The notes beneath the pieces were generated by a model, which was not told the DNA's origin, ran no database searches, and was given only the letters and a program-made list of their open reading frames with translations. From the NCBI RefSeq assembly GCF_001601575.1, contig NZ_LOHZ01000035.1, positions 1-64,000 on the forward strand: a stretch of DNA of 64,000 nt, given 5' to 3'. The DNA comes from Thermovenabulum gondwanense. Lineage in GTDB: Bacteria > Bacillota > Thermosediminibacteria > Thermosediminibacterales > Thermosediminibacteraceae. Below, in pieces: positions 24,995 through 35,008 of this stretch. Positions within the stretch are counted from its first letter, which is position 1; each line of letters starts with the position of its first letter. A program made the position numbers and the translations under genes.

Positions 24995-25759
24995 TTAAAC
25001 CTTTGCTATTTCGTTAACGGCAAGCCCCAGGGTATCGTCCATGGCTTTTACCGCCCTCTGGCTTGCTTCGTAAGCCCTGAAGGCACTTATCAATTCTACC
25101 ATTTCATAAACAGGATTTACATTGGATTTTTCTATAAAACCCTGTAAAACCTTAGCATTTCCCGGTCGGGACTGGGAAGTGGAAGTATAAAGTCCCTCCC
25201 CCGCTTTTTCCACTTCCTCCGGGCGAAAGGATACCACCCTTAAAACATCCTTTCTTTCGCCCCCCTGGAAAATTTCACCTTCTTCGGTTACTATAAAATC
25301 TCCCTTGTCCAATCTAACAGGCCCGTTTTCTCCGATTACATTATATCCTTCCGTTGTTACAAGATAACCCTCGCTGTTCAGGGTAAAGGTCCCATTCCGG
25401 GTGTACCTTAACCCTTCCGGTGTATTAACGGTAAAAAAATTTATAAAACCCTGTTCCTCATCCACCAGTGATAAATTGAAAGGGTCCTTCTTCTCTTCCA
25501 GCATACCCCTGGATGGATCTAAATAAATATCTATAAGGCTTACTCCCAGGGGTAAGGTGCCTATGTAGGAAGGAGGCATGGTATAATCTTTTTTAGAGCT
25601 TTCAAACCTGTAAAGTTCCATCTCCGGAAAAGAGGAAAAAACGGGCTTGTCCTTTTTAAACCCCCTTGTATCAATGTTGGCAATGTTATTAGAGATCACG
25701 TCAACCTTTTGCATCCCCTTCTTCATGCCGAAGGAAGAAATATAAAGCCCCCTGATCAA
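24995..25759 (-). CDS. flgF: Flagellar rod protein FlgF-like
   Basis: The 254-residue protein has the rod-protein ends (KGMQKVDVISNNIANIDTRGFKKDK and FIEKSNVNPVYEMVELISAFRAYEASQRAVK), like flgG but shorter and less similar in the centre. This corresponds to FlhO of Bacillus, the first of two rod genes behind mbl. The start is TTG at 25757-25759 with GGAGGTG upstream. It builds the proximal or middle rod. Confidence 0.87.
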   Translation of the reverse strand: MIRGLYISSFGMKKGMQKVDVISNNIANIDTRGFKKDKPVFSSFPEMELYRFESSKKDYTMPPSYIGTLPLGVSLIDIYLDPSRGMLEEKKDPFNLSLVDEEQGFINFFTVNTPEGLRYTRNGTFTLNSEGYLVTTEGYNVIGENGPVRLDKGDFIVTEEGEIFQGGERKDVLRVVSFRPEEVEKAGEGLYTSTSQSRPGNAKVLQGFIEKSNVNPVYEMVELISAFRAYEASQRAVKAMDDTLGLAVNEIAKV

Positions 25760-25766
25760 TTAATAA

Positions 25767-26777
25767 TCACCTCCTCATAGAAAACATTGATATCTTTACA
25801 CCCTTATTGGCATCCAGATACTCCAGTGCCTTGCCCGCCCCCAGTGCCACACAGGAAACGGGATCTTCAGCCACATATACCGGAATGTTCGTCTTTTTGG
25901 CTATAAGTTTATCCAGCCCTTTCAGCAGCGAACCTCCACCCGTCATCACGATACCTTTTTCCGTCAGGTCAGCAGCTAACTCGGGAGGAGTCTTCTCTAA
26001 AACGCTAAAAATAGCTTCTATAATCCTCTCTACAGGTTCGGCTAAGGCCTCGCAGGTCTGCGATGAGGTTATCTTTACCGTTTGAGGAAGGCCGCTAATG
26101 AGGCTTCTTCCTCTTATCTCCAGTTCCTGTTCTTCCCCCTCCTGGGGGTATACCGTAGCTATGGTCATTTTAACTTCTTCCGCCGTTCTCTCTCCGATAG
26201 CCAGATTAAATTCCTTTCTGACGTACTTGATTATGGCTTCATCAAATTTATCGCCTGCAATCCTTATGGAGGATCCGCATACTATGCCGCCGAGGGATAA
26301 TACGGCAATATCCGTTGTACCCCCGCCAATATCCACCACCATATTGCCAACGGGTTTTGATATGTCCACTCCCGCTCCTATGGCAGCAGCTACGGGCTCT
26401 TCTATCAAAAAGGTCTGTCGGGCACCCGCTGCAGTAGCAGCCTCAATGACAGCCCTTTTTTCCACTTCAGTGATAACCGCCGGGACGCACACCATTACCC
26501 TTGGCCTTATCAATTTTTTCTGGATAACCTTCCCCAAAAAATGCTTCAGCATCATTTCCGTTGTGGTATAATCGGCAATTACGCCTTCTCTTAAAGGTCT
26601 AAGAGCAACTATATTTCCCGGCGTCCTGCCTATCATCTTTCTCGCCTGCTCACCAACGGCGAGGAGTTTGCCGGAATCCTTGTCCAATGCCACTACAGAA
26701 GGTTCCTGGAGCACTATTCCTTTGCCCCTTACATAAACAAGTACAGTTGCGGTTCCCAAATCAATGCCTATGTCCAT
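25767..26777 (-). CDS. mbl: Rod-shape actin homologue (MreB/Mbl)
   Basis: The 336-residue protein is a bacterial actin: phosphate loop DIGIDLGTATVLVY, PRVMVCVPAVITEVEKRAV, GNMVVDIGGGTTDIAVLSLGG, and the C-terminal GIVMTGGGSLLKGLD. It polymerises on the inner membrane and guides side-wall synthesis. Its position next to spoIIID and the two rod genes matches Mbl in Bacillus rather than the mreBCD locus, hence the symbol. The ATG has GGAGG about 14 bases upstream. Confidence 0.9.
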   Translation of the reverse strand: MDIGIDLGTATVLVYVRGKGIVLQEPSVVALDKDSGKLLAVGEQARKMIGRTPGNIVALRPLREGVIADYTTTEMMLKHFLGKVIQKKLIRPRVMVCVPAVITEVEKRAVIEAATAAGARQTFLIEEPVAAAIGAGVDISKPVGNMVVDIGGGTTDIAVLSLGGIVCGSSIRIAGDKFDEAIIKYVRKEFNLAIGERTAEEVKMTIATVYPQEGEEQELEIRGRSLISGLPQTVKITSSQTCEALAEPVERIIEAIFSVLEKTPPELAADLTEKGIVMTGGGSLLKGLDKLIAKKTNIPVYVAEDPVSCVALGAGKALEYLDANKGVKISMFSMRR

Positions 26778-26857
26778 ATTAAATTATGTAACCTCCTGTT
26801 AATAATTTTTATATATCTATATAAATTTCTACATTTTTAGTAAAAATCCTCCTTAAA

Positions 26858-27106
26858 TTACAGGTTTAAATACTTCTTTTTAGTAGCCTTGCCCCCTCTT
26901 ATATGCCTTTCCGCCTTGTTGAATTCAAGAATCTCCTTTACCTTTAAAGCTTTTATCGGATTGATTTCCGAAAGCCTCTCGGTTATATCCTTGTGTACCG
27001 TGCTTTTACTAACTCCAAAAACCTTGGCAGCCTGTCTTACGGTAGCCTTTGTCTCGATTATATAAGATGCTATGGCAAGAACCCTTTCCCTCATATAATC
27101 TTTCAT
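26858..27106 (-). CDS. spoIIID: Sporulation regulator SpoIIID
   Basis: The 82-residue protein is a single helix-turn-helix regulator: MKDYMRERVLAIASYIIETKATVRQAAKVFGVSKSTVHKDITERL. SpoIIID works in the mother cell, changing the sigma-E regulon. The ATG at 27104-27106 follows AAGGGGGA; an upstream GTG in frame is less likely. Its place before mbl is the same as in Bacillus. Presence of this gene is good evidence that the organism forms endospores. Confidence 0.92.
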   Translation of the reverse strand: MKDYMRERVLAIASYIIETKATVRQAAKVFGVSKSTVHKDITERLSEINPIKALKVKEILEFNKAERHIRGGKATKKKYLNL

Positions 27107-27178
27107 GAAAAGTTCCCCCTTCACCCCATAAAATACTTATATAATATATATATGAGAGGCTTTTTTTATGTAGAAGAA

Positions 27179-27206
27179 AAAAGCACGGCTTATAGCCGTG
27201 CTTTTT
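27179..27206 (-). terminator. Terminator of spoIIQ
   Basis: GCACGGC-TATA-GCCGTGC is a perfect 7-bp stem with six T on the minus strand. Confidence 0.85.
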
Positions 27207-27208
27207 AT

Positions 27209-28048
27209 CTAAATATTTTTAAAGAACTGCTGGGGATCAATGCTTTCATTATTTTTTATTACTTCAAAATGGAGGTGAGGCGGATCTTCCGATTCGTAGG
27301 GAGCTGTATTGCCCACTCCACCTATGATGTCGCCCTTTTTAACCTTCATCCCCTTCTTTACAAGTTTATCAGACATAAGATTTCCGTAAAGGGTTTTCAC
27401 GCCATTTCCGTGGTCTATGACCACCACCACTCCAAGGGCCGGATCATTTGTTTTCACTTCAACTACGGTTCCGGCTAAAGCTGCCTTGACGGGGGTACCC
27501 AAATCCGCTTGAATATCTACACCTTTATGGGCACACCATTGATTGAGTGTTTTTGAATATACCAGCGTATCCTTGCTGAATTCCGTTACGATTTTTCCGG
27601 TCACCGGAAGAGACATTACGTTTAAATCCGCCGTAACTTTTAATTCAGCCGTTTCTCCTTCGGTATCTTTTTTAGATGAGAGCTCTACATCCTTTTTCTT
27701 TTCGCCTGAAGCTGTTTGATTGCTTGCAGTATTTTTATCCGGTGCAGTTAGGCTTTGCCTCTGCATATCTTCCTTTTTTTCCTCGGTGTTTAAGCTGTAT
27801 TCCTCTCTAAGCTTAGATTCGTCCACCGGATTTTCATTAAGACTAATTTCCCACTGTTTTTGAGGTTCTTCTAATTTGCTTTCCTTTGCCTCCTTATTGC
27901 TGAAATAATATAGATACCATAAAATTCCATTTGCAGTGAATAGGATAATAAGTAAAATCAGCAGTATACCGACTCTTAATGAGGGCCATCGGAAAAACCT
28001 TTTCACATTTTTTAGATTACCGATTCTTATCCTGTTAAAAATCGCCAA
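27209..28048 (-). CDS. spoIIQ: SpoIIQ-like M23 peptidase-domain protein
   Basis: The 279-residue protein has a single membrane helix (about 26-48), a charged linker and an M23/LytM domain (about 165-279). The zinc motifs HKGVD and HLHFE are both present, so the domain may be catalytically active, unlike Bacillus SpoIIQ, which has lost a metal ligand. SpoIIQ links the forespore membrane with SpoIIIAH in the mother cell. The gene lies after spoIID, as in Bacillus. Confidence 0.82.
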   Translation of the reverse strand: MAIFNRIRIGNLKNVKRFFRWPSLRVGILLILLIILFTANGILWYLYYFSNKEAKESKLEEPQKQWEISLNENPVDESKLREEYSLNTEEKKEDMQRQSLTAPDKNTASNQTASGEKKKDVELSSKKDTEGETAELKVTADLNVMSLPVTGKIVTEFSKDTLVYSKTLNQWCAHKGVDIQADLGTPVKAALAGTVVEVKTNDPALGVVVVIDHGNGVKTLYGNLMSDKLVKKGMKVKKGDIIGGVGNTAPYESEDPPHLHFEVIKNNESIDPQQFFKNI

Positions 28049-28106
28049 ACTCCATCACCTCATTAAGAGTATGGCCATTTTTTGTATTTTTATACATTTT
28101 TTGCAT

Positions 28107-29120
28107 TTATTCGTAAAACTTTTGTACAACCACACCGGTATAGTAATGTTTCAGAATATCTATGAAATTGGCACCCTTTTTCGCCATGTAATTGGCGCCG
28201 TACTGGCTCATACCCACACCGTGACCGTAACCTAAAACAGTAAATTTTATCTCATCCCTCTCCCTTTTCCACGTAAAATTGGCGGAATTTAGCTCGAAAA
28301 GCTCCCGGAGGTCACTACCCTTTGCCACGATATTTCCGATTTTTATTTTTTTTATCCTGCCCCCGGAACTCCTTTCCAAAATCTCCATCTGCTTTTCCGG
28401 ATTCTTTGGGTCGATCACCACATCCGGCCATTTTTCTCTAAGTTTAACTATGAATTCCGAAAGGGGTACGGATTTAACGGAAATAAACTTTGGAGACTCT
28501 TCTTCCCCCGGGCTTGCTACACTGCGCAAGTAGGGGATATAATTCCCCCATACGTCTTCGGAATTTTCCGTTCTCCCACCGCTGGTGGAATGAAAAAGCG
28601 GGTCTATGGGCTTCCCGTTATAAAGAATTACCAGTCCTTTGGTGCTATTTACAGCCTGACTAAGCTTAGAATAAAAATGGTAAAAGGCAAATATCCCCCA
28701 TTTTTTTATCATCTCTGCCCTTGTTATGTACCCCTGACAGTGAGTAGGGTCATCACATATATCGGCTCCCGGGTGCAAACAACATCCGCTCCCTCCGAAT
28801 TTTATCATCCTCTTAACTGCATAGGTCCTCGCCGCCACCGACTGGGCTTTCAGAGCTTCTATATTGAAATTTGCCGGCATTTCTGCGGCAACCACCCCTT
28901 TAACATAGTCATCAAGCAGCATTTCTTCAATCCTGTTTTTTGAATTTATAAAAACCCTTACAGTCATTTCCCCTTCCTTTTTGACCTGATTCTTTTTCTC
29001 CGGCCCGCTAACCTTTTCACCGGATACCCCGCAACTTCTCACCGCAAAAGCCGGTATGCCTACGATAATTACGCACATAAAAAAAATAAGTACCAAAAAT
29101 GTAAAATCCTTTTTTTTCAT
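28107..29120 (-). CDS. spoIID: Stage II sporulation protein D
   Basis: From the ATG at 29118-29120 (behind AGGAGG) the product is 337 residues: a membrane helix (about 6-27) and a SpoIID domain containing VAAEMPANFNIEALKAQSVAARTYAV, HSTSGGRTENSEDVWG and the C-terminal GYGHGVGMSQYGANYMA. SpoIID is a lytic transglycosylase acting with SpoIIP and SpoIIM in engulfment. It lies between murA and spoIIQ, as in Bacillus. Confidence 0.93.
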   Translation of the reverse strand: MKKKDFTFLVLIFFMCVIIVGIPAFAVRSCGVSGEKVSGPEKKNQVKKEGEMTVRVFINSKNRIEEMLLDDYVKGVVAAEMPANFNIEALKAQSVAARTYAVKRMIKFGGSGCCLHPGADICDDPTHCQGYITRAEMIKKWGIFAFYHFYSKLSQAVNSTKGLVILYNGKPIDPLFHSTSGGRTENSEDVWGNYIPYLRSVASPGEEESPKFISVKSVPLSEFIVKLREKWPDVVIDPKNPEKQMEILERSSGGRIKKIKIGNIVAKGSDLRELFELNSANFTWKRERDEIKFTVLGYGHGVGMSQYGANYMAKKGANFIDILKHYYTGVVVQKFYE

Positions 29121-29192
29121 AATAAAGCCTCCTGTCAATACTATTTTTATTTTAAAAAGGAGGCCTTTATGAGAAAAAATTAAAAAGAGCCT

Positions 29193-30443
29193 TTACTCGG
29201 CCCTTTCAATCTTCGCTCCAAGGGATGATAGCTTTTCCACGATATTTTCATAACCCCTGTCCACATGGTAGGAATTCAAAACTTCCGTAACTCCCTGCGC
29301 TGCAAGCCCCGCCAGTATCAACGCCGCACCGGCCCTTAAATCCGTTGCTTTGACCGGCGCCCCAGTCAACTTTTCCACACCTTCTATAACAGCACTTCTT
29401 CCTTCTATCTTTATCCTGGCACCCATCCTCTTTAACTCTTCCACGTGCATGAATCTATTTTCAAATACCGTCTCTATGACCATACTGGTCCCTTTACATA
29501 AAGACAAATAAGCCATCATTTGAGCCTGCATATCCGTCGGAAAGCCCGGATAGGGCATTGTTTTTATGTCCACCGGATTGGGATTTGAATTACCGATAAT
29601 TAAGATTTTATCCTCTTCTTCAAATATTTGGCATCCGCACTCAATTAACTTTGCTATTACGGGCTTTAAATGTTCTGAAAGGACATTTTCTACCAGAATC
29701 TCGCTGCCGGTAATTGCACCTGCTACAAGATACGTTCCCGCTTCTATCCTGTCGGGAATTACCGTATAGGATATTCCCGAAAGTTCTTTAACTCCTTCTA
29801 TTTTTATTATATCCGTACCAGCTCCCCTTATCTTTGCTCCCATGGAATTTAAAAAATTCGCCAGATCTATTATCTCGGGCTCTTTGGCAGCATTCTCTAT
29901 TATCGTCTGTCCCTGAGCGAGCACCGCTGCCATCATTATGTTTTCGGTAGCCCCTACGCTGGGAAAATCCAAATAAATGGTGGCACCCATCAATTTTTCG
30001 GCTGACGCCTCTACATACCCGTGCCCTAAGTTTATTTTAGCTCCCAGTGCACTGAAGCCCTTTAAATGCAGGTCTATAGGCCGGCTCCCTATGGCACAGC
30101 CACCGGGCATGGAGATTTTTGCCTTCCCAAACCTTGCAAGCAATGGTCCCATCACCAGAAAAGAAGCCCTCATCTTTCGCACCAGTTCATAGGGGGCTTC
30201 AAAGGAATTTATATGAGCAGAATTAATAATGAATTTTCTTTCCCTTTGACCACATTTAGCTCCTAAGGAAGCGATGACCTCCCTCATAACGTTTACATCC
30301 TCAAGTTCAGGAACATCCTCGATAACACACTCACCACTTGTAAGCAAAGTAGCTGCAAGCACCGGAAGAACGGCATTTTTTGCACTGCTGACCTTTATCT
30401 TTCCGGATAATTTTCTACCACCTTCTATAATAAACTTGGACAA
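29193..30443 (-). CDS. murA: UDP-GlcNAc 1-carboxyvinyltransferase MurA
   Basis: The start is TTG at 30441-30443 with a six-G Shine-Dalgarno run upstream; the product is 416 residues, the usual MurA length. It has [13 protein letters not shown] (Lys22-Asn23) and the active-site loop [15 protein letters not shown] with Cys116, the fosfomycin target. It adds enolpyruvate to UDP-GlcNAc, the first step of peptidoglycan synthesis. The longer frame would overlap ywmB. Order ywmB-murA-spoIID is as in Bacillus (murAA). Confidence 0.95.
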   Translation of the reverse strand: MSKFIIEGGRKLSGKIKVSSAKNAVLPVLAATLLTSGECVIEDVPELEDVNVMREVIASLGAKCGQRERKFIINSAHINSFEAPYELVRKMRASFLVMGPLLARFGKAKISMPGGCAIGSRPIDLHLKGFSALGAKINLGHGYVEASAEKLMGATIYLDFPSVGATENIMMAAVLAQGQTIIENAAKEPEIIDLANFLNSMGAKIRGAGTDIIKIEGVKELSGISYTVIPDRIEAGTYLVAGAITGSEILVENVLSEHLKPVIAKLIECGCQIFEEEDKILIIGNSNPNPVDIKTMPYPGFPTDMQAQMMAYLSLCKGTSMVIETVFENRFMHVEELKRMGARIKIEGRSAVIEGVEKLTGAPVKATDLRAGAALILAGLAAQGVTEVLNSYHVDRGYENIVEKLSSLGAKIERAE

Positions 30444-30463
30444 TTTATTTCCCCCCGAAAAAA

Positions 30464-31231
30464 TTAAAATTCTGCTGTCAAAACCGGTATACCTACCCAT
30501 ATAATGGCGGCATTTTTTTCTTCTTCTTCGGTTATTTCCACTTCCACATTGTAAATTTTATCCATAATGAGGATGTTTTCTTCAAATAACCCGCTGTACC
30601 CGCGAAGGGTGAAAACTTGATCCTCATTGGAGATATCGCAGTAATCCAGCTTAAGTTTTTTCTTGAGCTCCTCGATAATACTATTTTGTCCCTTATTATC
30701 TAATTTACTATAAATTTGTCCATAAAAACAAGTGGTAATTCTTGATTTTCCGCCATATTTCTCGATTATTTTTTTAAGGATGTTTTTATTCGACTCAAAG
30801 TCATTGAAATTATTACCCATGACATTTACAGCAATAAAAGTCTGACCCTTTTCTTCAAAGCCTGGAGGAATTTGAAAGCTTTGAAGGACCACCTTTACAT
30901 ATGTACTATCATTTTTATACCCTTCTGCTATTAAATAACTTGTATTACCCTGTTCTTCTCCCTTTAAATCGGTCAATTTTGTAAAAAGGTCCTTTTCTAT
31001 TTCTTGAAAAAGGGATTTGAGCATGTGGATGTCCTTATAGTCTTTCGAAATTATGGACCAATCGGTGAGGTCATAGGTAATGTTCTCTGCCCCTTTTGAT
31101 TTAAAAAAATCGTAAACTGCTTCATAGCCGCTTTTCTTCGAATAGGAGTCGGCGTAAATATAATAAACGGCCGATAAAAAAGTAATTCCGGTAATCATCA
31201 GCAGTGCAGTAATCAGTTTTAAGGTTTTCAT
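30464..31231 (-). CDS. ywmB: YwmB-family secreted protein
   Basis: From the ATG at 31229-31231 with AGGAGGAG just upstream the product is 255 residues, with a signal or membrane anchor (about 1-26). The remainder matches the YwmB/TATA-box-binding-like family in overall layout (paired beta/alpha halves), ending in an acidic turn and a short beta segment. Its function is not known. The position directly before murA and spoIID is conserved in spore formers and supports the call. Confidence 0.75.
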   Translation of the reverse strand: MKTLKLITALLMITGITFLSAVYYIYADSYSKKSGYEAVYDFFKSKGAENITYDLTDWSIISKDYKDIHMLKSLFQEIEKDLFTKLTDLKGEEQGNTSYLIAEGYKNDSTYVKVVLQSFQIPPGFEEKGQTFIAVNVMGNNFNDFESNKNILKKIIEKYGGKSRITTCFYGQIYSKLDNKGQNSIIEELKKKLKLDYCDISNEDQVFTLRGYSGLFEENILIMDKIYNVEVEITEEEEKNAAIIWVGIPVLTAEF

Positions 31232-31297
31232 CTTGTATTCTCCTCCTACATTAAAATTATTCGCTGGTTTATATAATCCTATGCAAAATTTATACAA

Positions 31298-31440
31298 AAA
31301 TTTATATCTACACTAAATTTTTGATATAAAACTTATTTTCATAATAATTTGACTTTGAATTATATTTTCCTTTGAAAAACCATAGGTTTTTTTGTCATTT
31401 ATTTAAAATCTTATATACACTTTATGACAAAATATAACGA
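31298..31440. other. AT-rich spacer at the left edge of the accessory island
   Basis: This stretch between ywmB and the thiolase terminator shows no coding frame, tRNA or clear repeat. It is where the accessory island joins the conserved ywmB-murA block. Confidence 0.4.
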
Positions 31441-31478
31441 AAAAACCGCTGCCGTAGTTTAACTACAGCAGCGGTATA
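31441..31478 (-). terminator. Terminator of the thiolase operon
   Basis: ACCGCTGC and GCAGCGGT plus GTAGTT/AACTAC form a 14-bp stem with a tiny loop, followed by six T on the minus strand. Confidence 0.9.
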
Positions 31479-31484
31479 AAAATA

Positions 31485-32669
31485 CTAACATACTCGTTTT
31501 AAAACCAGAACATAGTTTGAAGCCGCACTGCCACCTATGTTAAAAGTTACACCTATTTCACAATCTTTCAATTGTATACCAATTGCCTTACCTAAAAGCT
31601 GCCTGGTCGCCAGCACGGCCATCGATACACCTGTAGCTCCAACCGGGTGGCCTTTTGCTTTAAGCCCACCCGAAACGTTTACCGGCCATTTACCATCGGG
31701 ATAAACTAAACCTTCATCCAAAAGCTTATATCCTTCTCCATCCTTTGCAAAGCCAAGAGCCTCATATGCTAAAATTTCTGCTATCGTAAAACAGTCGTGA
31801 ACTTCTGCAAAATCAACATCTTCAACTGTAATCCGAGCCTTTTCGTACGCCTGCATTACTGCTTTTTTTCCAGCTGTGAATTCCCAATTATACCTTTTCG
31901 ACAGGGGGAGATAATCAGTAGTGTGAATCAAAGCTGAAATTTCCACCAATTCATCTTTTAGATCCTTAGCGAATTCTTCTTTTGATAGCACTACAGCCGC
32001 AGCTCCATCGGAAACAAGAGAACAATCGTAAAGCCTTAATGGTTCGGCTATAATTGGGTTTTTTTCATCCGGTAAATTTAAAATATCATAACAGCTTAAT
32101 TCCTTTCCCATTTGAGCCAGCGGATTATATTTACCATTGGTATGGTTTTTGGCTGATACCTTAGCCAGACTTTCCCTAAATTTTTCATCTGTTATTTTAT
32201 ACTTTTCTTTATACCCTAGTGCAAATTGAGCAAAAAGACCGGGGAACGTCATACCTTTTGCTCCTTCTTCTGGCCAATAAGATGCCATTGCCAGTACCTT
32301 AGTTACCCCTTTTGTGTCAAGGGTCGTCATTTTTTCTACCCCAATTACAAGCGCAAAATCCATCTCGCCAGCTTCTATAGCGTTTTTAGCCGCTTTTATT
32401 GCAGCAGACCCCGAGGCGCATGCATTCTCTATCCTTGTACATGGTTTAAATCGCAATTCCGGATTTATTTCTATCGCCCATGGTGCTAAATGCTCCTGGT
32501 TATTAAAACCTCCCCCGCTATAGTTGCCTACAAAAATTCCACCTATTTGTTTTGCTTCTATTTTTGCATCTTCAAGGGCTTCTCTACCAGCAGCTATAAT
32601 AAGATCATACAAGCTTTCGTTAAGTCTGCCAAATTTGGTATGGCCCGTTCCTATTATCATTACTCCCAA
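31485..32669 (-). CDS. SCP2-type thiolase family protein
   Basis: The 394-residue protein has IENACASGSAAI (nucleophile Cys84), VHDCFTIAEI with the active-site His-Asp-Cys, and the C-terminal GHPVGATG...FNIGGSAASNYV. The overall pattern is that of SCP-X/SCP2 thiolases, which often handle unusual or branched acyl-CoAs, rather than AtoB. The start is TTG at 32667-32669 behind AGAGGTG. It is the last gene of the sigma-54 island and likely splits a 3-oxoacyl-CoA. No DUF35 zinc-ribbon partner is adjacent, though one is common with such thiolases. Confidence 0.85.
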   Translation of the reverse strand: MGVMIIGTGHTKFGRLNESLYDLIIAAGREALEDAKIEAKQIGGIFVGNYSGGGFNNQEHLAPWAIEINPELRFKPCTRIENACASGSAAIKAAKNAIEAGEMDFALVIGVEKMTTLDTKGVTKVLAMASYWPEEGAKGMTFPGLFAQFALGYKEKYKITDEKFRESLAKVSAKNHTNGKYNPLAQMGKELSCYDILNLPDEKNPIIAEPLRLYDCSLVSDGAAAVVLSKEEFAKDLKDELVEISALIHTTDYLPLSKRYNWEFTAGKKAVMQAYEKARITVEDVDFAEVHDCFTIAEILAYEALGFAKDGEGYKLLDEGLVYPDGKWPVNVSGGLKAKGHPVGATGVSMAVLATRQLLGKAIGIQLKDCEIGVTFNIGGSAASNYVLVLKRVC

Positions 32670-32682
32670 TTTTAATCACCTC

Positions 32683-34176
32683 TTATGCATTTATTATTTG
32701 CTCAATTTTTTCATTTAATTTAGGCGCTGGCGTTAAGTAAGAAACGATTACATAAACCAATACGGTTATGGGCAAGCAAAGAGCCGAAATATATATGCCG
32801 TGAGGCAACGTGTATATTTTAAGTTTCCCTAAAATCTCCAAACCCAGACTAAGAACAAGCCCAACTATTATAGCTGCTATAGCTCCTTCCTTTGTCCCGC
32901 GTCTCCAATTCAGACCCAAAGCCAAGGTAGGTGCAATAGAAGCAGCATAAGTACCCCATCCAAAAGCGCCCAATAGTGCCACTCCTTTATCGCCTAAACC
33001 AATAACAGCCAATAGGCTAAGCACTGCGGTCAGGATAACACCGAAACGTCCGGCTTTTAACTGCTGCTTTTCATCCAACTTCATGCCTAAAGCAAAGGGA
33101 ATATCTCGAGTCAATGCTGCAGAAGAAATATTTATAAAAGCATCACAAGTAGACATTATAGCTGACATAACGCCTGCACTTATTATTCCAGCAAAAATCG
33201 GATGAGAAAAATTCATTAAAAATGCCATAACAGCATCATCAGCATTAGCTAATGGGGCCATTTTCCCTGTGTTTACAAGATACCTAACGGTAAGACCTAC
33301 CGCAAACATAAATATTCCTCCAAATATGGCAGGTATGACAGAAACTATAGGACCCCATTTGAGTTTTTTTACATCTTTAATCATATAAAACCGGGATACT
33401 ATATGCGGTTGGCCTACAATTCCTATTCCTAATATAAAGAACCAGCTCATAGCTAAAACAGGATTTACCAGACCCCATGGACCTACAAATTGGGGTAATA
33501 TCTTGTTCCCCATATCGGGCATAGGAGTAGTAGCAATAGTCCTCGTTATGTTAGTTAAACCTCCTCCGACAAAAATAGCAATCAAGAAAACTAATAACGA
33601 GCCTATCGCCATTACCGAACCCTGAAATACACTGGTATATGTGGCTGCGAGAATTCCACCCATTGTAGAATATATCGTAATTACAGCAAGGCCGATCAGA
33701 ATTCCCGTAATTTTTGAAACATTAAATATGTTGGCAATAATAACACCCATAGCAAGTACCTGCGATGCAAGGAATGCAACAGTACCAATAAAAGTTGCAA
33801 GAGCAATCAAGCCGCTAACTAACTTACTCTCGTACCTGTGATAAACCGCATCAGCAATAGTTAAAGATCCGGTAGCTTCTGTAAGTAATCGCATTTTCTT
33901 TCCGACTATATACCATGCCATTGCAAAAGATGTCGAACTAGGAAATGTAAACCAGAGAGCTCCCATACCTAATTTATACGTAAGTCCCGGACCACCTACA
34001 AACAAAAAGCCGCTCAAAGCTGTTGCAAACATGGTTATTCCCATTACAAAAAGCCCCAAGGATCTACCCGCAATAAAAAAATCTTCCGGTGTCTTAACTT
34101 TGTTCATAGTCCAAAAGCCTATTGTTATTACTATAACCATATATAAAACACACATTGCTGCTATTGTTAAATTCAT
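32683..34176 (-). CDS. Sodium:solute symporter (SSS family)
   Basis: The 497-residue protein has about 13 membrane helices and SSS features: FIAGRSLGLFVMGITMFATALSGFLFVGGPG near the start and WFFILGIGIVGQPHIVSRFYMIKD in the centre. The family couples sodium entry to uptake of acids, sugars or vitamins. With the small membrane protein encoded 21 bp upstream and acyl-CoA enzymes around it, a short-chain carboxylic acid is the likely substrate. The ATG follows AAAGGAGGG. Confidence 0.87.
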   Translation of the reverse strand: MNLTIAAMCVLYMVIVITIGFWTMNKVKTPEDFFIAGRSLGLFVMGITMFATALSGFLFVGGPGLTYKLGMGALWFTFPSSTSFAMAWYIVGKKMRLLTEATGSLTIADAVYHRYESKLVSGLIALATFIGTVAFLASQVLAMGVIIANIFNVSKITGILIGLAVITIYSTMGGILAATYTSVFQGSVMAIGSLLVFLIAIFVGGGLTNITRTIATTPMPDMGNKILPQFVGPWGLVNPVLAMSWFFILGIGIVGQPHIVSRFYMIKDVKKLKWGPIVSVIPAIFGGIFMFAVGLTVRYLVNTGKMAPLANADDAVMAFLMNFSHPIFAGIISAGVMSAIMSTCDAFINISSAALTRDIPFALGMKLDEKQQLKAGRFGVILTAVLSLLAVIGLGDKGVALLGAFGWGTYAASIAPTLALGLNWRRGTKEGAIAAIIVGLVLSLGLEILGKLKIYTLPHGIYISALCLPITVLVYVIVSYLTPAPKLNEKIEQIINA

Positions 34177-34197
34177 TTTAAGCCCTCCTTTCCCATA

Positions 34198-34614
34198 TTA
34201 CATTTCTTTTATTTTACTTAAGAGTTCTTTTAACTCACTTTCGCTTATACAATCCCTTTCAAAAAAAAGCCCATAAGGAATTGTAAAGGTAAGGACAGGC
34301 AATGCCCATACAAAATAGACCATTATTGCCGTTGCAAGAGGAAATCCCAATATAAAAGTTTCGGGTACAACTTTTGTGTTGATGTTATTCATGGAATAAA
34401 ACCCCATTAGCCATATTAAAAGCGTAATTATGATAGCTGATTTATATCCTGCTCCAACATAATTTTGATTTCTGATAACACCTAAAAAAACCCAGCTAAA
34501 CACGAAAAAGGGAAATGAAAATAAGAATAAATAGGCATTATTCGTAAATAAAGCTATAATAATAAGCAATGAAGCAATTGATAATACGGCTATCATTTGA
34601 TCTGATATTTTCAT
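34198..34614 (-). CDS. Small membrane partner of the sodium symporter
   Basis: The 138-residue protein has four hydrophobic helices and a short charged tail (ISESELKELLSKIKEM). I recognise no named family. Small membrane proteins encoded directly before SSS symporters (such as YjcH with ActP, or the PanF partner) are common, and the 21-bp spacing suggests co-expression. The ATG is preceded by AGGAGGG. It may stabilise the symporter or form a two-part carrier. Confidence 0.65.
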   Translation of the reverse strand: MKISDQMIAVLSIASLLIIIALFTNNAYLFLFSFPFFVFSWVFLGVIRNQNYVGAGYKSAIIITLLIWLMGFYSMNNINTKVVPETFILGFPLATAIMVYFVWALPVLTFTIPYGLFFERDCISESELKELLSKIKEM

Positions 34615-34686
34615 TACAATGACCCTCCTTTATTTTCGTTTTTATAATTTTTAAAATATTAAATTTTTTATATTTTTTAGATAAAC

Positions 34687-34704
34687 CTATTTTATTTTAT
34701 TCAT
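34687..34704 (-). other. Five-codon reading frame with a perfect RBS
   Basis: AAGGAGGTG lies four bases before ATG, but the frame reads Met-Asn-Lys-Ile-Lys then TAG. It stands between the IS110 left end and the symporter partner gene. It may be the remains of a gene cut by the insertion, or a leader peptide. Confidence 0.35.
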
Positions 34705-34757
34705 CTTTCACCTCCTTGTACAATATAGTTAGCTTAGTTTTAATTAAATAAAACTTT

Positions 34758-34780
34758 TTGACAACCACACAGGAATTCTG
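34758..34780 (+). repeat. IS110 left inverted repeat
   Basis: It reads TTGACAACCACAC then AGGAATTCTG. It matches the reverse complement of 36214-36236 with three differences. Confidence 0.8.
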
Positions 34781-34799
34781 ATAAAACTTAGCTAAATAC

Positions 34800-34985
34800 T
34801 TCTTGTAGTGGCAGGGGACTTCGAACTACCTCCTTGGGAAGCTCTTTCGCTGTCCCGATAAAAAGAGTGAAGCCCCTCCTCTATGAGATGCCTCGAATGA
34901 GCACGTTGTGGATGCAGCTTGCTGCATGCCTCGAGTTACGCGCAAGGTTGAGACTTATAGAGGACTGTGGGACCCTGCCTAAAAT
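34800..34985 (+). ncRNA. Candidate IS110 bridge RNA (structured left end)
   Basis: AGGGGACTTC (34813-34822) pairs with GAAGCCCCT (34869-34877). CCTCTATGAG (34878-34887) pairs with CTTATAGAGG (34954-34963). Inside the second stem ATGCAGC-TT-GCTGCAT (34912-34927) forms a hairpin. The 9-mer ATGCCTCGA occurs twice, at 34888-34896 and 34926-34934. IS110-group elements encode a guide RNA with two loops in just this place. The role is inferred from position and structure. Confidence 0.55.
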
Positions 34986-35008
34986 TTAGCGAAAGCGAGG
35001 ATGTATAT